In this document: positions 32,149-40,540 of the stretch, in pieces | Layout: the number at the start of each line of letters is the position of its first letter | How positions within the stretch are numbered: the first letter of the stretch is position 1 | Origin: Saccharibacillus sp. CPCC 101409 | GTDB lineage: Bacteria; Bacillota; Bacilli; Paenibacillales; Paenibacillaceae | Assembly (NCBI RefSeq): GCF_030518235.1 | Contig: NZ_JAULSA010000010.1 | Coordinates: 1-64,000 of the forward strand | Direction of reading: 5' to 3' | Length of the DNA: 64,000 bases | Notes under the pieces: model-generated | Seen by the model: the letters and a program-made list of their open reading frames with translations, nothing else | Databases searched by the model: none | What the model was told of the DNA's origin: nothing | Translations under genes and position numbers: made by a program

Positions 32149-33744
32149 TTACTCGGCGTTTCTGACTTGATACGCTTCGTTGATCTCCTCGCTCATTTTC
32201 TGCACGTCCGCACTGCTTTCCAGCGAACTCACAAATTCGTCCCAGGCTTCGATCGGCTCCAGCCCGAGAATAATCTTCGCTTTGATATCCTGCGTCCGCT
32301 TGTTGAGGTCCGGCAGAATCTTCTGTCCGGCGGCCGATTGCAGACCCGAAGACAGGTCGGCGACGCTGGTCGCGGCGCGCGCTTCGTCGATTTTTTTGAA
32401 CAGCTCGTTGGCCTGCGTTTCTTCTTCGCTTTCTCCGGTCGGCTCCCACGGCATGTCGATCACGTTGACGATATGGTTGAAGTCCGAAGCGTTGTCGGCC
32501 GAAAGTTTTTCTTTGTCCGCGATCTTTTTGCCGTTCTCCAGCTTGTAATGCACGCCTTCCAACCCGTACTTCTGGATTTCGAACACGTCGTGGTTCATCC
32601 AGGTATCGACCAGCTTCAAGATGCGTTTCAGCTTGTCCTCGGATACCGTTTTGGGAATCGCCAGAATACCGTTGTAACCGGAGCCGAGCGGCGTGTAATC
32701 GTTGATAGCGGTCAGCGGATAGAAGTCGGTATACTTGAACGACGGATCGACCTTCTTCAACTCGTCGGCGTAGATGTTGCGCATCGTGCCCGTTTTGTCG
32801 ACGATAATGCCCGCTTCGCCCCGCGTAAACAGTTCCCGCGCCTGGGTAAGTTTCAGCGACAGCAGATCTTCCGGGAGCAGTCCTTCTTTATACGCCTTCG
32901 CCAGGTATTCCAGCGACTCCCGGGTCTCCGGCAGAAATGCCGTATAGATCAGCTTCTGCTGCGACTCGTCCCATTTCCAGCTTCCGTTCGCCCCGGTAAA
33001 CGAATTCTCGATCGCGTTCAGCGCGGGGCCGATATTGAAATCGTCCGGGCTGATGTACGAAGCGAGCGCGGTCGTATCTTTCTTGCCGTCTCCGTCCGGG
33101 TCGTCCTCGACGAACGCTTTCATCACCGTATACAGCTCGTCCGTCGTGGTCGGAGGCTCCAGCCCCAGATTGTCGAGCCAGTCTTTGCGGATAATAAAAA
33201 ATGAAATATCGTCGACGGGACGCGGTCTCGGAATGCCGTAGCTGCCGCCGTCCGCCTGCTTCGTCGTTTCCCAGGCAATCTCCGGGATGCCGTTCGTCAG
33301 GTTCGGATAATCGTGGATGTAAGGGGAAATATCCCAGAACGCGCCTTGATTCACCATCTTGGTAAACGTGCTGCTGAACGGATCGTTGATCATAATCAGC
33401 TCGGGAATATCGCCGGACGCCAGCGTCAGGTTCAGTTTGTCGGCATAAATATTGTTGGACACCCACTGGATATTCAGCTTCGAATTCGTCGCTTTCTCGA
33501 TCGCGCGCTTGATGACATTGTCGTCGGACGCGGGCGTGGCGCTCGGCGTGATGGTCATCACGCTTACTTCGAGCGGTCCGCTGTCGCCGCCGGACGCTTC
33601 CGACGATGCTTGATTCGATCCGCCGCAGGCGGACAGCATCAGCGCAAACGCAAGCAGCGGCGCCAACAGCTTCGCGTAACGCGTTCCCGGCCCGAAAGTT
33701 GAAAATCCGTTTGCTGTTCCGGTTCTGGTTATGATTCTTCGCAT
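32149..33744 (-). CDS. Extracellular solute-binding lipoprotein (family 1, LipO type)
   Basis: The protein has 531 residues. It has a lipoprotein signal peptide with lipobox LSAC, modified Cys40, followed by a Gly/Ser/Ala-rich linker. The mature region is a large family-1 sugar-binding protein, with VSVMTITPSATPASDDNVIKR at its start and IPELIMINDPFSSTF and DDISFFIIRKDWLDNLGLEPP inside, similar to LipO/YtcQ proteins. It captures oligosaccharides outside the membrane. It is the first gene of the minus-strand operon, with GGGAGAG before the ATG and a promoter at 33828-33856 that shares an upstream element with the beta-propeller gene. Confidence 0.93.
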   Translation of the reverse strand: MRRIITRTGTANGFSTFGPGTRYAKLLAPLLAFALMLSACGGSNQASSEASGGDSGPLEVSVMTITPSATPASDDNVIKRAIEKATNSKLNIQWVSNNIYADKLNLTLASGDIPELIMINDPFSSTFTKMVNQGAFWDISPYIHDYPNLTNGIPEIAWETTKQADGGSYGIPRPRPVDDISFFIIRKDWLDNLGLEPPTTTDELYTVMKAFVEDDPDGDGKKDTTALASYISPDDFNIGPALNAIENSFTGANGSWKWDESQQKLIYTAFLPETRESLEYLAKAYKEGLLPEDLLSLKLTQARELFTRGEAGIIVDKTGTMRNIYADELKKVDPSFKYTDFYPLTAINDYTPLGSGYNGILAIPKTVSEDKLKRILKLVDTWMNHDVFEIQKYGLEGVHYKLENGKKIADKEKLSADNASDFNHIVNVIDMPWEPTGESEEETQANELFKKIDEARAATSVADLSSGLQSAAGQKILPDLNKRTQDIKAKIILGLEPIEAWDEFVSSLESSADVQKMSEEINEAYQVRNAE

Positions 33745-33827
33745 GATGCACTCTCCCTTTTTCTTGTTAACCCATGAGTTTAATCGGATTTAGATCGAAA
33801 CGTTCCCGGCCGGGTAAGTTGTACCCC

Positions 33828-33870
33828 ACTATACCGAATCCGCGGATTTCCTGCAATTACACTTTTTTGC
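33828..33870 (-). promoter_or_regulatory. Promoter and shared activator element of the transporter operon
   Basis: On the minus strand, TTGCAG (33851-33856) and TATAGT (33828-33833) are 17 bases apart. The -35 is embedded in a 26-base block (33845-33870) that recurs with one mismatch at 35246-35271. The A-run upstream could act as an UP element. The start codon is about 85 bases downstream. Confidence 0.65.
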
Positions 33871-33894
33871 CGGCCTCCGCGGGTTCGATTTCCT

Positions 33895-35178
33895 TCAATA
33901 AGGCGGAAGCAAACGATATTCGCCGCCCGGGTACAGTGTGGAGCGCGACAATCTTCTCGGCTGGACCAGCGGAACACCGGGGTTCGACGCCTTCAGTTCG
34001 CCTTCGGACGAAGCATATATAAATACGCCGTCCTCGTTATGCAGCAGCATATGCGTCCGGCCACTCCCGGTCAGATCGGCGTGAACCGCCAGCCCGTCCA
34101 CGGGAAAAGTCAGCGCCTCGCGCAGATGCCCGTCGTACAGCGTGGGACGAATTCCGCCTCCCCGTCGGTAAGCGAGTATGTAATCCCGGCCGCTGTCGTC
34201 CCACCCTCTCAGCGTTTCCACAATAGTCAGCCACCCCGGAGTCCGCCTGGTTTCGGTCCACAGCTCGCGCCCTTCCCGATCCAGCAGGAAAATAGCGTCG
34301 CGTCCGCTCTCGCTCCAACTTCCATCGGTATCGCCCCGCACGATCCGGTCCAGACCCGCGACTTGAAGTCCGGGCATATCGTCTCGAAACCGGCCCAGCG
34401 ACACATGCTGCGATTCGATCGAACCGTCGTAGCGCCAAAGCTCGGCCCCGAGGCGGTCCAGCATAACCGTTACGCTGCCGCCGATCACAATGCGTTCTTC
34501 GCCGCTGCCGTCGACATCTCCCGTCCAGATACAATCCGCATGATCGTCCAGGTCCCGGCAGGACCAGCGCACAGCGCCGTCCGGCCCGAGCATGTCGTAT
34601 CCGGCCATTACTTCGTCGCGTCCGTCGCCGTCCCAATCGTGCACCCACGGAAAATGTCCCAGGTTCCCTTCGTGCGTCCACAGCAGATTGAAGTCCCGAT
34701 CGAGCGCCCAGAGATTCCGGTAGCGGTCCTTGAGCAGAATATCCGACGCGTACTCGCCTCCCGACAAGTTGGCGATCAGGATGCAGTCGTGCGCTTCGGG
34801 GCCGGGCAGCGGAAACGAACGCTTCGTTTCGCCCGTCGCGCCGTCCAGCACAAGAAACCTTTTGTCCATGACGCACAGCACTTCGATGCACCCGTCTCCG
34901 TCGATATCGGCGATCTGGGCCGGGAAGTCGGAGCCGGAACGGCCCGGGTTTGCCGCGGGCCGCCCTTTTTGCCAGAGCAGCTTCCCGTCCAGATCGTAAG
35001 CGGTCAGGCACACGGTCTGGTGCGGCGCATAGCGGTCGTCGATCCCGCCGTCCGCCTGTACCATCAGCAGTTCCATCCTCCCGTCGCCGTCAAGATCGCC
35101 GACCAGCATTTTGTTTTGCGCGCCGGCTTCGGGCATTGCAAAAGAAGCCGGCAAAAAAAGTCCGTCTTGCAGTTTCAT
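33895..35178 (-). CDS. FG-GAP/VCBS-type beta-propeller protein
   Basis: The protein has 427 residues and GAGGAGG before its ATG. It consists of repeated blades with calcium-binding DxDxDG loops: VGDLDGDGRMELL, IADIDGDGCIEVL, VHDWDGDGRDEVM, TGDVDGSGEERIV and HADLTGSGRTHML. This is the FG-GAP/VCBS seven-bladed propeller pattern, also found in family 11 rhamnogalacturonan lyases, but the protein is shorter than those and I see no signal peptide. Function is unknown; glycan binding is possible. Its promoter carries the same element as the adjacent transporter operon, so it likely belongs to that regulon. Confidence 0.8.
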   Translation of the reverse strand: MKLQDGLFLPASFAMPEAGAQNKMLVGDLDGDGRMELLMVQADGGIDDRYAPHQTVCLTAYDLDGKLLWQKGRPAANPGRSGSDFPAQIADIDGDGCIEVLCVMDKRFLVLDGATGETKRSFPLPGPEAHDCILIANLSGGEYASDILLKDRYRNLWALDRDFNLLWTHEGNLGHFPWVHDWDGDGRDEVMAGYDMLGPDGAVRWSCRDLDDHADCIWTGDVDGSGEERIVIGGSVTVMLDRLGAELWRYDGSIESQHVSLGRFRDDMPGLQVAGLDRIVRGDTDGSWSESGRDAIFLLDREGRELWTETRRTPGWLTIVETLRGWDDSGRDYILAYRRGGGIRPTLYDGHLREALTFPVDGLAVHADLTGSGRTHMLLHNEDGVFIYASSEGELKASNPGVPLVQPRRLSRSTLYPGGEYRLLPPY

Positions 35179-35228
35179 CGCTTCCTCCTCGCTTCCGGGT
35201 TCGCCGGTAGGTATTCGGATTGTTAGCC

Positions 35229-35271
35229 AGTATCGGCCAAAAGACGATTTCCTGCAATTGCACTTTTTTGC
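35229..35271 (-). promoter_or_regulatory. Promoter and shared activator element of the beta-propeller gene
   Basis: On the minus strand, TTGCAG (35252-35257) and GATACT (35229-35234) are 17 bases apart. The -35 lies in the repeat block 35246-35271, core AGTGCAATTGCAGGAAATC, in the same register as at 33828-33870. Confidence 0.65.
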
Positions 35272-35292
35272 GGCTTCCCGCTTTCGAGTCGG

Positions 35293-35787
35293 TCAGGCGT
35301 TGTTTTCCGTCAGAATCCGATCCAAAAATCCGGCAAAGTCGTCCGCGTACACCTCGGCGTCGCCGCCCAGATGGTCGAAGCGCATTACGGGATACTCCGC
35401 CGGCGCGTCCGGCTCGCGGACCGGCTCCGATACGTCGAAGAAGAATTCTTCGTCCGTGTCCGGCACAAAAAGATACAGCCGTCCTTCCGGACGCCAATCG
35501 TCTTCCAGATTCAACCTGTGATTGTACAGCAGATCGTCGGACGCCAGCTCGCGATATTCCGGCGGCGCCAGTGTATACACTTCCGATCCGTACAACCGCA
35601 AAGCGCCGAATTCCTTCAGCCACCAGACGTAGGAATCCGGCAGACGATACCCGAGCTCCCGCTCGGCTTCCGCGATCCAGGGCGGCTCTACCTTGTCCTT
35701 TTCCCTCCGCCGGCTGCCCGGAAAAACATCCAATCTCCGGCTCAGCGATTCCCTTGCTTCGTTTGCGCGTTTCTCGAACATTTGCAT
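35293..35787 (-). CDS. SMI1/KNR4 (SUKH) family protein
   Basis: The protein has 164 residues. It has the SUKH pattern IAEAERELGYRLPDSYVWWLKEFGALRLYGSEVYTL followed by acidic strands VPDTDEEFFFDVS and the C-terminal YADDFAGFLDRIL. SUKH proteins are common immunity proteins against contact-dependent or polymorphic toxins, but many are lone genes. No toxin or WXG/LXG gene is adjacent. AGAAAGGG precedes the ATG. Confidence 0.88.
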   Translation of the reverse strand: MQMFEKRANEARESLSRRLDVFPGSRRREKDKVEPPWIAEAERELGYRLPDSYVWWLKEFGALRLYGSEVYTLAPPEYRELASDDLLYNHRLNLEDDWRPEGRLYLFVPDTDEEFFFDVSEPVREPDAPAEYPVMRFDHLGGDAEVYADDFAGFLDRILTENNA

Positions 35788-35969
35788 TCACCCTTTCTTT
35801 AAAAGTTCGCAGGTTTCGAGCTGATATATCGCTTGTTTAATTGAACGTCTACCCGCCGCAAAAGGTTACGGTTTCGTCGTATAACCATGCAAGCGTTCAA
35901 ATTGATCGGTAGATATGTTTTAATAGAAGGGAGGCTTTTTGAATTTACGGTTGAGGGGTGTAGACACAT

Positions 35970-36374
35970 ATGGAAGTTTCGCGTTTTCTGCTGCCCAAGG
36001 ATCAGGTCAAATATATCCCTTCTTCTTCTTCGATGAAAGAAGCGATGGACCTGCTGGAAGAGAATCATTACTCGGCGGTTCCGATCATTAACGAAGAAGG
36101 GCGCTACGTTGGCACACTGTCCGAAGGCGATCTGCTGTGGAAGCTCAAAAATACGTTCAATTTCAATTTGGATGCAATGGGAGAAGTACCGCTCGACAGC
36201 ATCAAGCGCTACCGGCATAACGAATCGGTCGTGATCGACGCGGACATGGAGGATATGCTGACGCTCGCGGCGGACCAGAACTTCGTTCCCGTGACGGATC
36301 ACGACGGCATTTTCCTCGGCATTATCCGGCGCAAAGATATTATTACGTATTACAACGACGGGATTATGGACTGA
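35970..36374 (+). CDS. CBS domain protein
   Basis: The protein has 134 residues and consists of a tandem CBS pair forming one Bateman module. CBS1 covers about 5-55 (VKYIPSSSSMKEAMDLLEENHYSAVPIINEEGRYVGTLSEGDLLW) and CBS2 about 70-130 (ESVVIDADMEDMLTLAADQNFVPVTDHDGIFLGIIRRKDIITYY). No catalytic partner is fused. Such stand-alone pairs bind adenine nucleotides and act as energy or c-di-AMP sensors; the partner is unknown. The gene is monocistronic, ending at a bidirectional terminator. Confidence 0.93.
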   Translation: MEVSRFLLPKDQVKYIPSSSSMKEAMDLLEENHYSAVPIINEEGRYVGTLSEGDLLWKLKNTFNFNLDAMGEVPLDSIKRYRHNESVVIDADMEDMLTLAADQNFVPVTDHDGIFLGIIRRKDIITYYNDGIMD

Positions 36375-36409
36375 GGGCCGGATCGGACAGAATCGGCAGG
36401 CGATTAGAA

Positions 36410-36461
36410 AAAAGAGCTTTCCGCGGCGTTTGCATCGGCGAACGCGCGGGAAGCTCTTTTT
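36410..36461. terminator. Bidirectional terminator between the CBS and MmyB genes
   Basis: AAAGAGCTTTCCGCG pairs with CGCGGGAAGCTCTTT (ending near 36459), with A- and T-runs outside the stem. Confidence 0.9.
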
Positions 36462-36468
36462 GTCGGGG

Positions 36469-37377
36469 TCAGAAAACGCCGTTTACCGCCGCGGAACCGC
36501 CCAGGCGTTCGAATACGCGGCGCGCCGGATCGTCCAGCGGCAGAAAAGCGAATATGTCCGCTCCCCGCCGACCGCCCGGATCGATCCGGACGCTCCGGTA
36601 GCGGATGCGCGTTTCTTCGCTTTCCCCGTCCATGCGCGCCCGCAGCATCTTCGAACGCGTCCGCTCGGCGGGCGGCTGCGCGGGCGGTTCGCTCCAGTAG
36701 CGGTCGAACGCGTCGTACCGCCGATACCGCTCGATTCGCGAAGCGAAGCGCCCGCCTCGTCCGGCAAAGCGAGGATCGCTTTTAAAAAAATGAATTTCGC
36801 TGCGCGCATGGCCTTCCCACAGCCCGAACGACTCCGCGTCGAAAACCGAGCGCTCTCTCACCGGCAGGTCGGCGTTGAAATGCAGATCGGCCATGCTCAC
36901 CTCCCGCTGCGCCAGCAGATCGGGCGATAGTCCGAACAGCCGGGCAAACGGCTCGTTGAACGCCTGGATATCCAGCAGCTCGGTCGCGATCAGCGCGGGA
37001 ACGGCCAGCGTGTCCAGTACGGAGCGCGCATCGTCGACCGCCCGTTCCAATTCCCGGCCGACGAGCGGCTCGTAGTCGGGAATATAATCGGCGGCCAGCA
37101 GCAGCGCGTTGCGCTCGTCCATACTGCACTCCAGATAAGCGGCGATATTCAGCACCGTATCCCGATCGGGCAGACGCGCGGAGCGGCCGGTCAGCCAATT
37201 CTTGTAGGTCGGACAGGCTTCGTCGTTCAGCTCCTGCTGGGTGAAGCGTTTGAGCGGCGGGCGGCCGTGTTTGGAAAGTTCGCGCTGACGACGCATTCGC
37301 ATGGCTTCGATCTCGCGCAGCAGTGTTTGCAGCGTTGTATTCGTTTTTATTTTAAATGGTGTTTCGTCGGGTATCAC
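36469..37377 (-). CDS. XRE regulator with MmyB-like ligand-binding domain
   Basis: The protein has 302 residues. The N-terminal HTH (about 15-95) contains LTQQELN-type FTQQELNDEACPTYKNWLTGRSARLPDRDTVLNIAAYL, and residues about 130-270 form the PAS-like MmyB domain: VPALIATELLDIQAFNEPFARLFGL and a YRRYDAFDRYW-type motif. MmyB proteins sense small hydrophobic molecules and usually regulate a divergent dehydrogenase. Here a zinc-type alcohol dehydrogenase/quinone reductase-family gene is divergent at 37531, matching that pattern. Confidence 0.88.
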   Translation of the reverse strand: MIPDETPFKIKTNTTLQTLLREIEAMRMRRQRELSKHGRPPLKRFTQQELNDEACPTYKNWLTGRSARLPDRDTVLNIAAYLECSMDERNALLLAADYIPDYEPLVGRELERAVDDARSVLDTLAVPALIATELLDIQAFNEPFARLFGLSPDLLAQREVSMADLHFNADLPVRERSVFDAESFGLWEGHARSEIHFFKSDPRFAGRGGRFASRIERYRRYDAFDRYWSEPPAQPPAERTRSKMLRARMDGESEETRIRYRSVRIDPGGRRGADIFAFLPLDDPARRVFERLGGSAAVNGVF

Positions 37378-37530
37378 GGCAGCTCCTCCTCTGCTTGATC
37401 CGCTGCGTCAGGTGCAGTTCTACTCTTGGTCGCCCGTGTACGCCCCAGTATACTCTTCCTTACAAGCCGTGAGCAAACGAACGAAGGCCTGCGCTTGATA
37501 CTCATTACGGATGCTGGGAGGAAAGTGATC

Positions 37531-38481
37531 ATGATACAGACTGTCGTTTACGATTCATCGGCTGCGGGAAACTTTACGTTAAAAGAAGCGGAAGAACCGA
37601 GGCCGTCCCGATCCAAAGCGGTTGTCCGGGTCGAAGCGTTCTCGCTCAACCAGGGAGAAGTTCGGGACGCCGCGAAGCACGGCGACGGCTTCCGTCCGGG
37701 CTGGGACTTTGCGGGCACGGTGATCGAAGCCGCGGCCGACGGCTCCGGACCGGCGGCGGGCAGCCGGGTCTTCGGCCTGCTGCTGTCGGGCGCATGGGCC
37801 GAAAAAATTGCGGCGCCGACTTCGCAGCTGGCGGAAATTCCGGACGGATTGTCGTTCAAGCAGGCGGCCGCGCTGCCCGTCGCCGGCCTGTCCGCGCTGT
37901 ATACGCTGCGCAAAGGCGGACTGCTGCTCGGACGGCGCGTGCTCATTACCGGTTCGACCGGCGGCGTCGGACTACTGGCGCACCGGCTGGCCGCGCTAAG
38001 CGGCGCTTATGTAACGGGCACCGCCCGTTCGGAAGAAAAAGCGGCGCTGGTGCGCGAAGCCGGCGCTGACGAAGTGATCGTGGGCGAGATGCCGCCCGCC
38101 GGAGCGGCGGCGTTCGCGCCGTACGACCTGATTATCGATTCGGTCGGCGGCGAGACGCTGACGGCGCTTGTGCCCATGCTGATCCCCGGCGGCACGCTCG
38201 TTTCGATGGGCTACTCGTCTTCCCCGTCTTCGGCGCTCGATATTCGCGAGCTCAGCTCGGTCGGAGGACGCACGCTGTACGGCTTCTTTCTTGCCGAAGA
38301 ATTGAACCGGAGCGCGGCTTCTCCCGGTCTGTCGCTGCTGGCCCGGCTGGCCGCCGAAGGCAAACTGACGCCGCATATCGGCGCCGAAGCGTCGTGGGAA
38401 GAAATCGGCCGTATCGCTCGCCGCCTGTTGAACCGGGAGTTCTCCGGCAAAGCGGTGCTGACCGTACGCAAAGCGGAGTAA
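37531..38481 (+). CDS. MDR family NAD(P)-binding quinone oxidoreductase-like protein
   Basis: The protein has 316 residues; the ATG at 37531 follows TGGGAGGAAAG. It shows the medium-chain dehydrogenase layout: a GroES-like N-terminus with GFRPGWDFAGTVIEAA, then the Rossmann fold VLITGSTGGVGLLAHRLAALSGAYVTGTARS (about 140-170). The catalytic zinc ligands of alcohol dehydrogenases are absent, which fits the quinone oxidoreductase-type branch. It probably reduces quinones or enones with NADPH. It is divergent from, and likely controlled by, the MmyB-type regulator. Confidence 0.88.
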   Translation: MIQTVVYDSSAAGNFTLKEAEEPRPSRSKAVVRVEAFSLNQGEVRDAAKHGDGFRPGWDFAGTVIEAAADGSGPAAGSRVFGLLLSGAWAEKIAAPTSQLAEIPDGLSFKQAAALPVAGLSALYTLRKGGLLLGRRVLITGSTGGVGLLAHRLAALSGAYVTGTARSEEKAALVREAGADEVIVGEMPPAGAAAFAPYDLIIDSVGGETLTALVPMLIPGGTLVSMGYSSSPSSALDIRELSSVGGRTLYGFFLAEELNRSAASPGLSLLARLAAEGKLTPHIGAEASWEEIGRIARRLLNREFSGKAVLTVRKAE

Positions 38482-38531
38482 AAAGCCGGTTCTTATTCAA
38501 GCGGAAACGTAAAAGCGCAGCTGCATTTATT

Positions 38532-38603
38532 CACAAAAAATGCACCCCCGAATGCTTGTCGGTCTGCCCGAAGGGTTTTCCGATTCGCATTTAAGGGGTG
38601 CAT
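38532..38603 (-). terminator. Terminator of the metE-yitJ operon
   Basis: On the minus strand, ATGCACCCC (38595-38603) pairs with GGGGTGCAT (38540-38548), flanked by further complementary bases, and ends in TTTTTT. It lies 36 bases after the yitJ stop codon. Confidence 0.8.
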
Positions 38604-38638
38604 GTTGATTCTACGACGAAGTTCATGTCCCGGCGAAT

Positions 38639-40540
38639 TTATTGCACAAGCCGGATATTCCGTTCTTTCCGCTTGGCCGCTTCGTGCACGTACCGCGTCA
38701 GTTCCGCGGACTGCTCGTAGCGCAGGAACGGGGTCATGATATACACGCCGCTGAAGTAATTCAGGATCGCGTCGATCAGGGAGCGGGAGATTGCCATGCC
38801 TTCTCGCATCGCGGCTTCCTTGTCGTGCTCGTGCCGCTGCATCCGGGCCAGGATTTCGTCGGTCAGGCGGATGCCGGGCACTTCGTTATGCAGGAAAGCC
38901 GCGTTCTGCGCGCTGACCAGCGGCATGACGCCGATAAAGATCTGCTGCTGCAGATGTTTGGTCGCATGGTACAGTTCTTCGATCCGGCGCTCGTCGTAGA
39001 CTGGCTGGGTCATAAAGTAATCCGCGCCGGCCGCGATCTTCTTCTCCAACCGCTGCACGCCTTTATCCAGATGGCGCACGTTCGGGTCGAACGCCGCGCC
39101 GACGGAGAAATTCGCCCGCAGGCCGAGCGAACGGCCCGACGGCAGGCGGCCTTCGTTGAACTGCTTGCACAGCTTGATCAGGTCGAACGAATTGTAATCG
39201 TACACCGAAGTCGCGCCCGGCACGTCGCCGACTTTGGACGGATCGCCGGTGATGGCGATCATCTGGTTGATGCCGGACGAAGCAAGTCCCATCAGATGCG
39301 ACTGGAGGCCGATCATGTTGCGGTCGCGGCAGGCGACGTGCACCAGCGGACGGACGCCGTACTTTTCTTTGATTACCGAAGCCAGCGATTCGTTGGCGAT
39401 CCGCGGACTGGCGAGCGAATTGTCCGCCATCGTCAGCGCGTCGATGCCCGCTTCCTTGAGCGCCTGGACGCCTTTGAAAAAGCCTTCCGTGCGCAGGGTG
39501 CGCGGCGGATCGAGTTCCACGATGACCGAATGGCCTTTGGCCGCGGTCATTTTGTGGAACGGCACTTCCGGCGGCGGTCCTTCTTCGTCGTCCGCCGAAC
39601 CGACCGGATCGCGGACTTCGATGCGGCTTTGCAGCGCGGCTTCGGCGCTTTGAAGCGTCTCGACGACTTTGTCCGTGACCGGCTCCGCGCCTTTGACGGC
39701 GGCGGCCATCGCCGCGACATGCTCCGGCGTCGTGCCGCAGCAGCCGCCGATCAGGCGAACGCCTTCGCCGCGCAGTTCCAGCGCGCTGCGTCCGAAATAA
39801 TCCGCGCCCGAACGGTAGCGCAGCCGGCCTTCGTTGTACTCCGGCAGACCCGCGTTCGGGTACGCCGACAAGAAAGCGTGCTTGGGCAGCGGCACCTGCT
39901 TGAGATAGCGCGTCATATGGAACGGACCGAGCCGGCAGTTCAGCCCGACGACGTCGGCGCCCAGATCTTCAAGCACCGCGAAGATCTCGGTCAGCGTGCT
40001 GCCGTCCTGCAAATACCCGGAGTCCTGCGTCGATACCTGGGCGACGATCGGCAGATCGGTTTTCTTGCGGGCGACCGACAGCGTCGCGCGCAGCTCCTCC
40101 GGGTCGTAAAACGTTTCCAGCAGCAGGCCGTCCACGCCTTCGTCCAACAGCGCGTCGATCTGGCGCTCGTTGCTGCGCTTGATCTCCCCGATTGTCGCTT
40201 CGCCCGGCTTGGTACTGCGGATGCCGCCGATCGTGCCGAGCACGTAAGCGCCCGTGTCTTCCGCGGCGGAGCGGGCCAACCGCGCTCCGGCGCGGTTGAT
40301 CGCTTCCAATTCGTATTCCAGGTTGTATCGCTTCAGCTTCTGGTCGTTGGCCGCATACGTATTGGTCTGGATGACTTCCGCCCCGGCCGTCAAATAAGCC
40401 TGGTGGATCTGGCGGACCTGCTCCGGACGGGTCAGATTCAGCTCTTCGAAACAGCGGTCGATCCCGTTCAGATAGAGCAGCGTGCCCATTGCCCCGTCCG
40501 CAACGACGACTCTGCGGCGCAGTTCGTCGAGCAGCCCCAT
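38639..40540 (-). CDS. yitJ: Bifunctional homocysteine S-methyltransferase / methylenetetrahydrofolate reductase
   Basis: The protein has 633 residues. Residues about 1-300 are a homocysteine S-methyltransferase domain beginning LRRRVVVADGAMGTLLY and carrying the zinc cysteines in RLIGGCCGTTPEHV. Residues about 345-625 are the MTHFR barrel (HSVIVELDPPRTL, ALTMADNSLASPRI, YFMTQPVYD). This YitJ-type fusion supplies methyl groups to homocysteine using reduced folates or S-methylmethionine-like donors. Its ATG overlaps the metE stop by one base (TAATG), so the two are translated together. Confidence 0.93.
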   Translation of the reverse strand: MGLLDELRRRVVVADGAMGTLLYLNGIDRCFEELNLTRPEQVRQIHQAYLTAGAEVIQTNTYAANDQKLKRYNLEYELEAINRAGARLARSAAEDTGAYVLGTIGGIRSTKPGEATIGEIKRSNERQIDALLDEGVDGLLLETFYDPEELRATLSVARKKTDLPIVAQVSTQDSGYLQDGSTLTEIFAVLEDLGADVVGLNCRLGPFHMTRYLKQVPLPKHAFLSAYPNAGLPEYNEGRLRYRSGADYFGRSALELRGEGVRLIGGCCGTTPEHVAAMAAAVKGAEPVTDKVVETLQSAEAALQSRIEVRDPVGSADDEEGPPPEVPFHKMTAAKGHSVIVELDPPRTLRTEGFFKGVQALKEAGIDALTMADNSLASPRIANESLASVIKEKYGVRPLVHVACRDRNMIGLQSHLMGLASSGINQMIAITGDPSKVGDVPGATSVYDYNSFDLIKLCKQFNEGRLPSGRSLGLRANFSVGAAFDPNVRHLDKGVQRLEKKIAAGADYFMTQPVYDERRIEELYHATKHLQQQIFIGVMPLVSAQNAAFLHNEVPGIRLTDEILARMQRHEHDKEAAMREGMAISRSLIDAILNYFSGVYIMTPFLRYEQSAELTRYVHEAAKRKERNIRLVQ

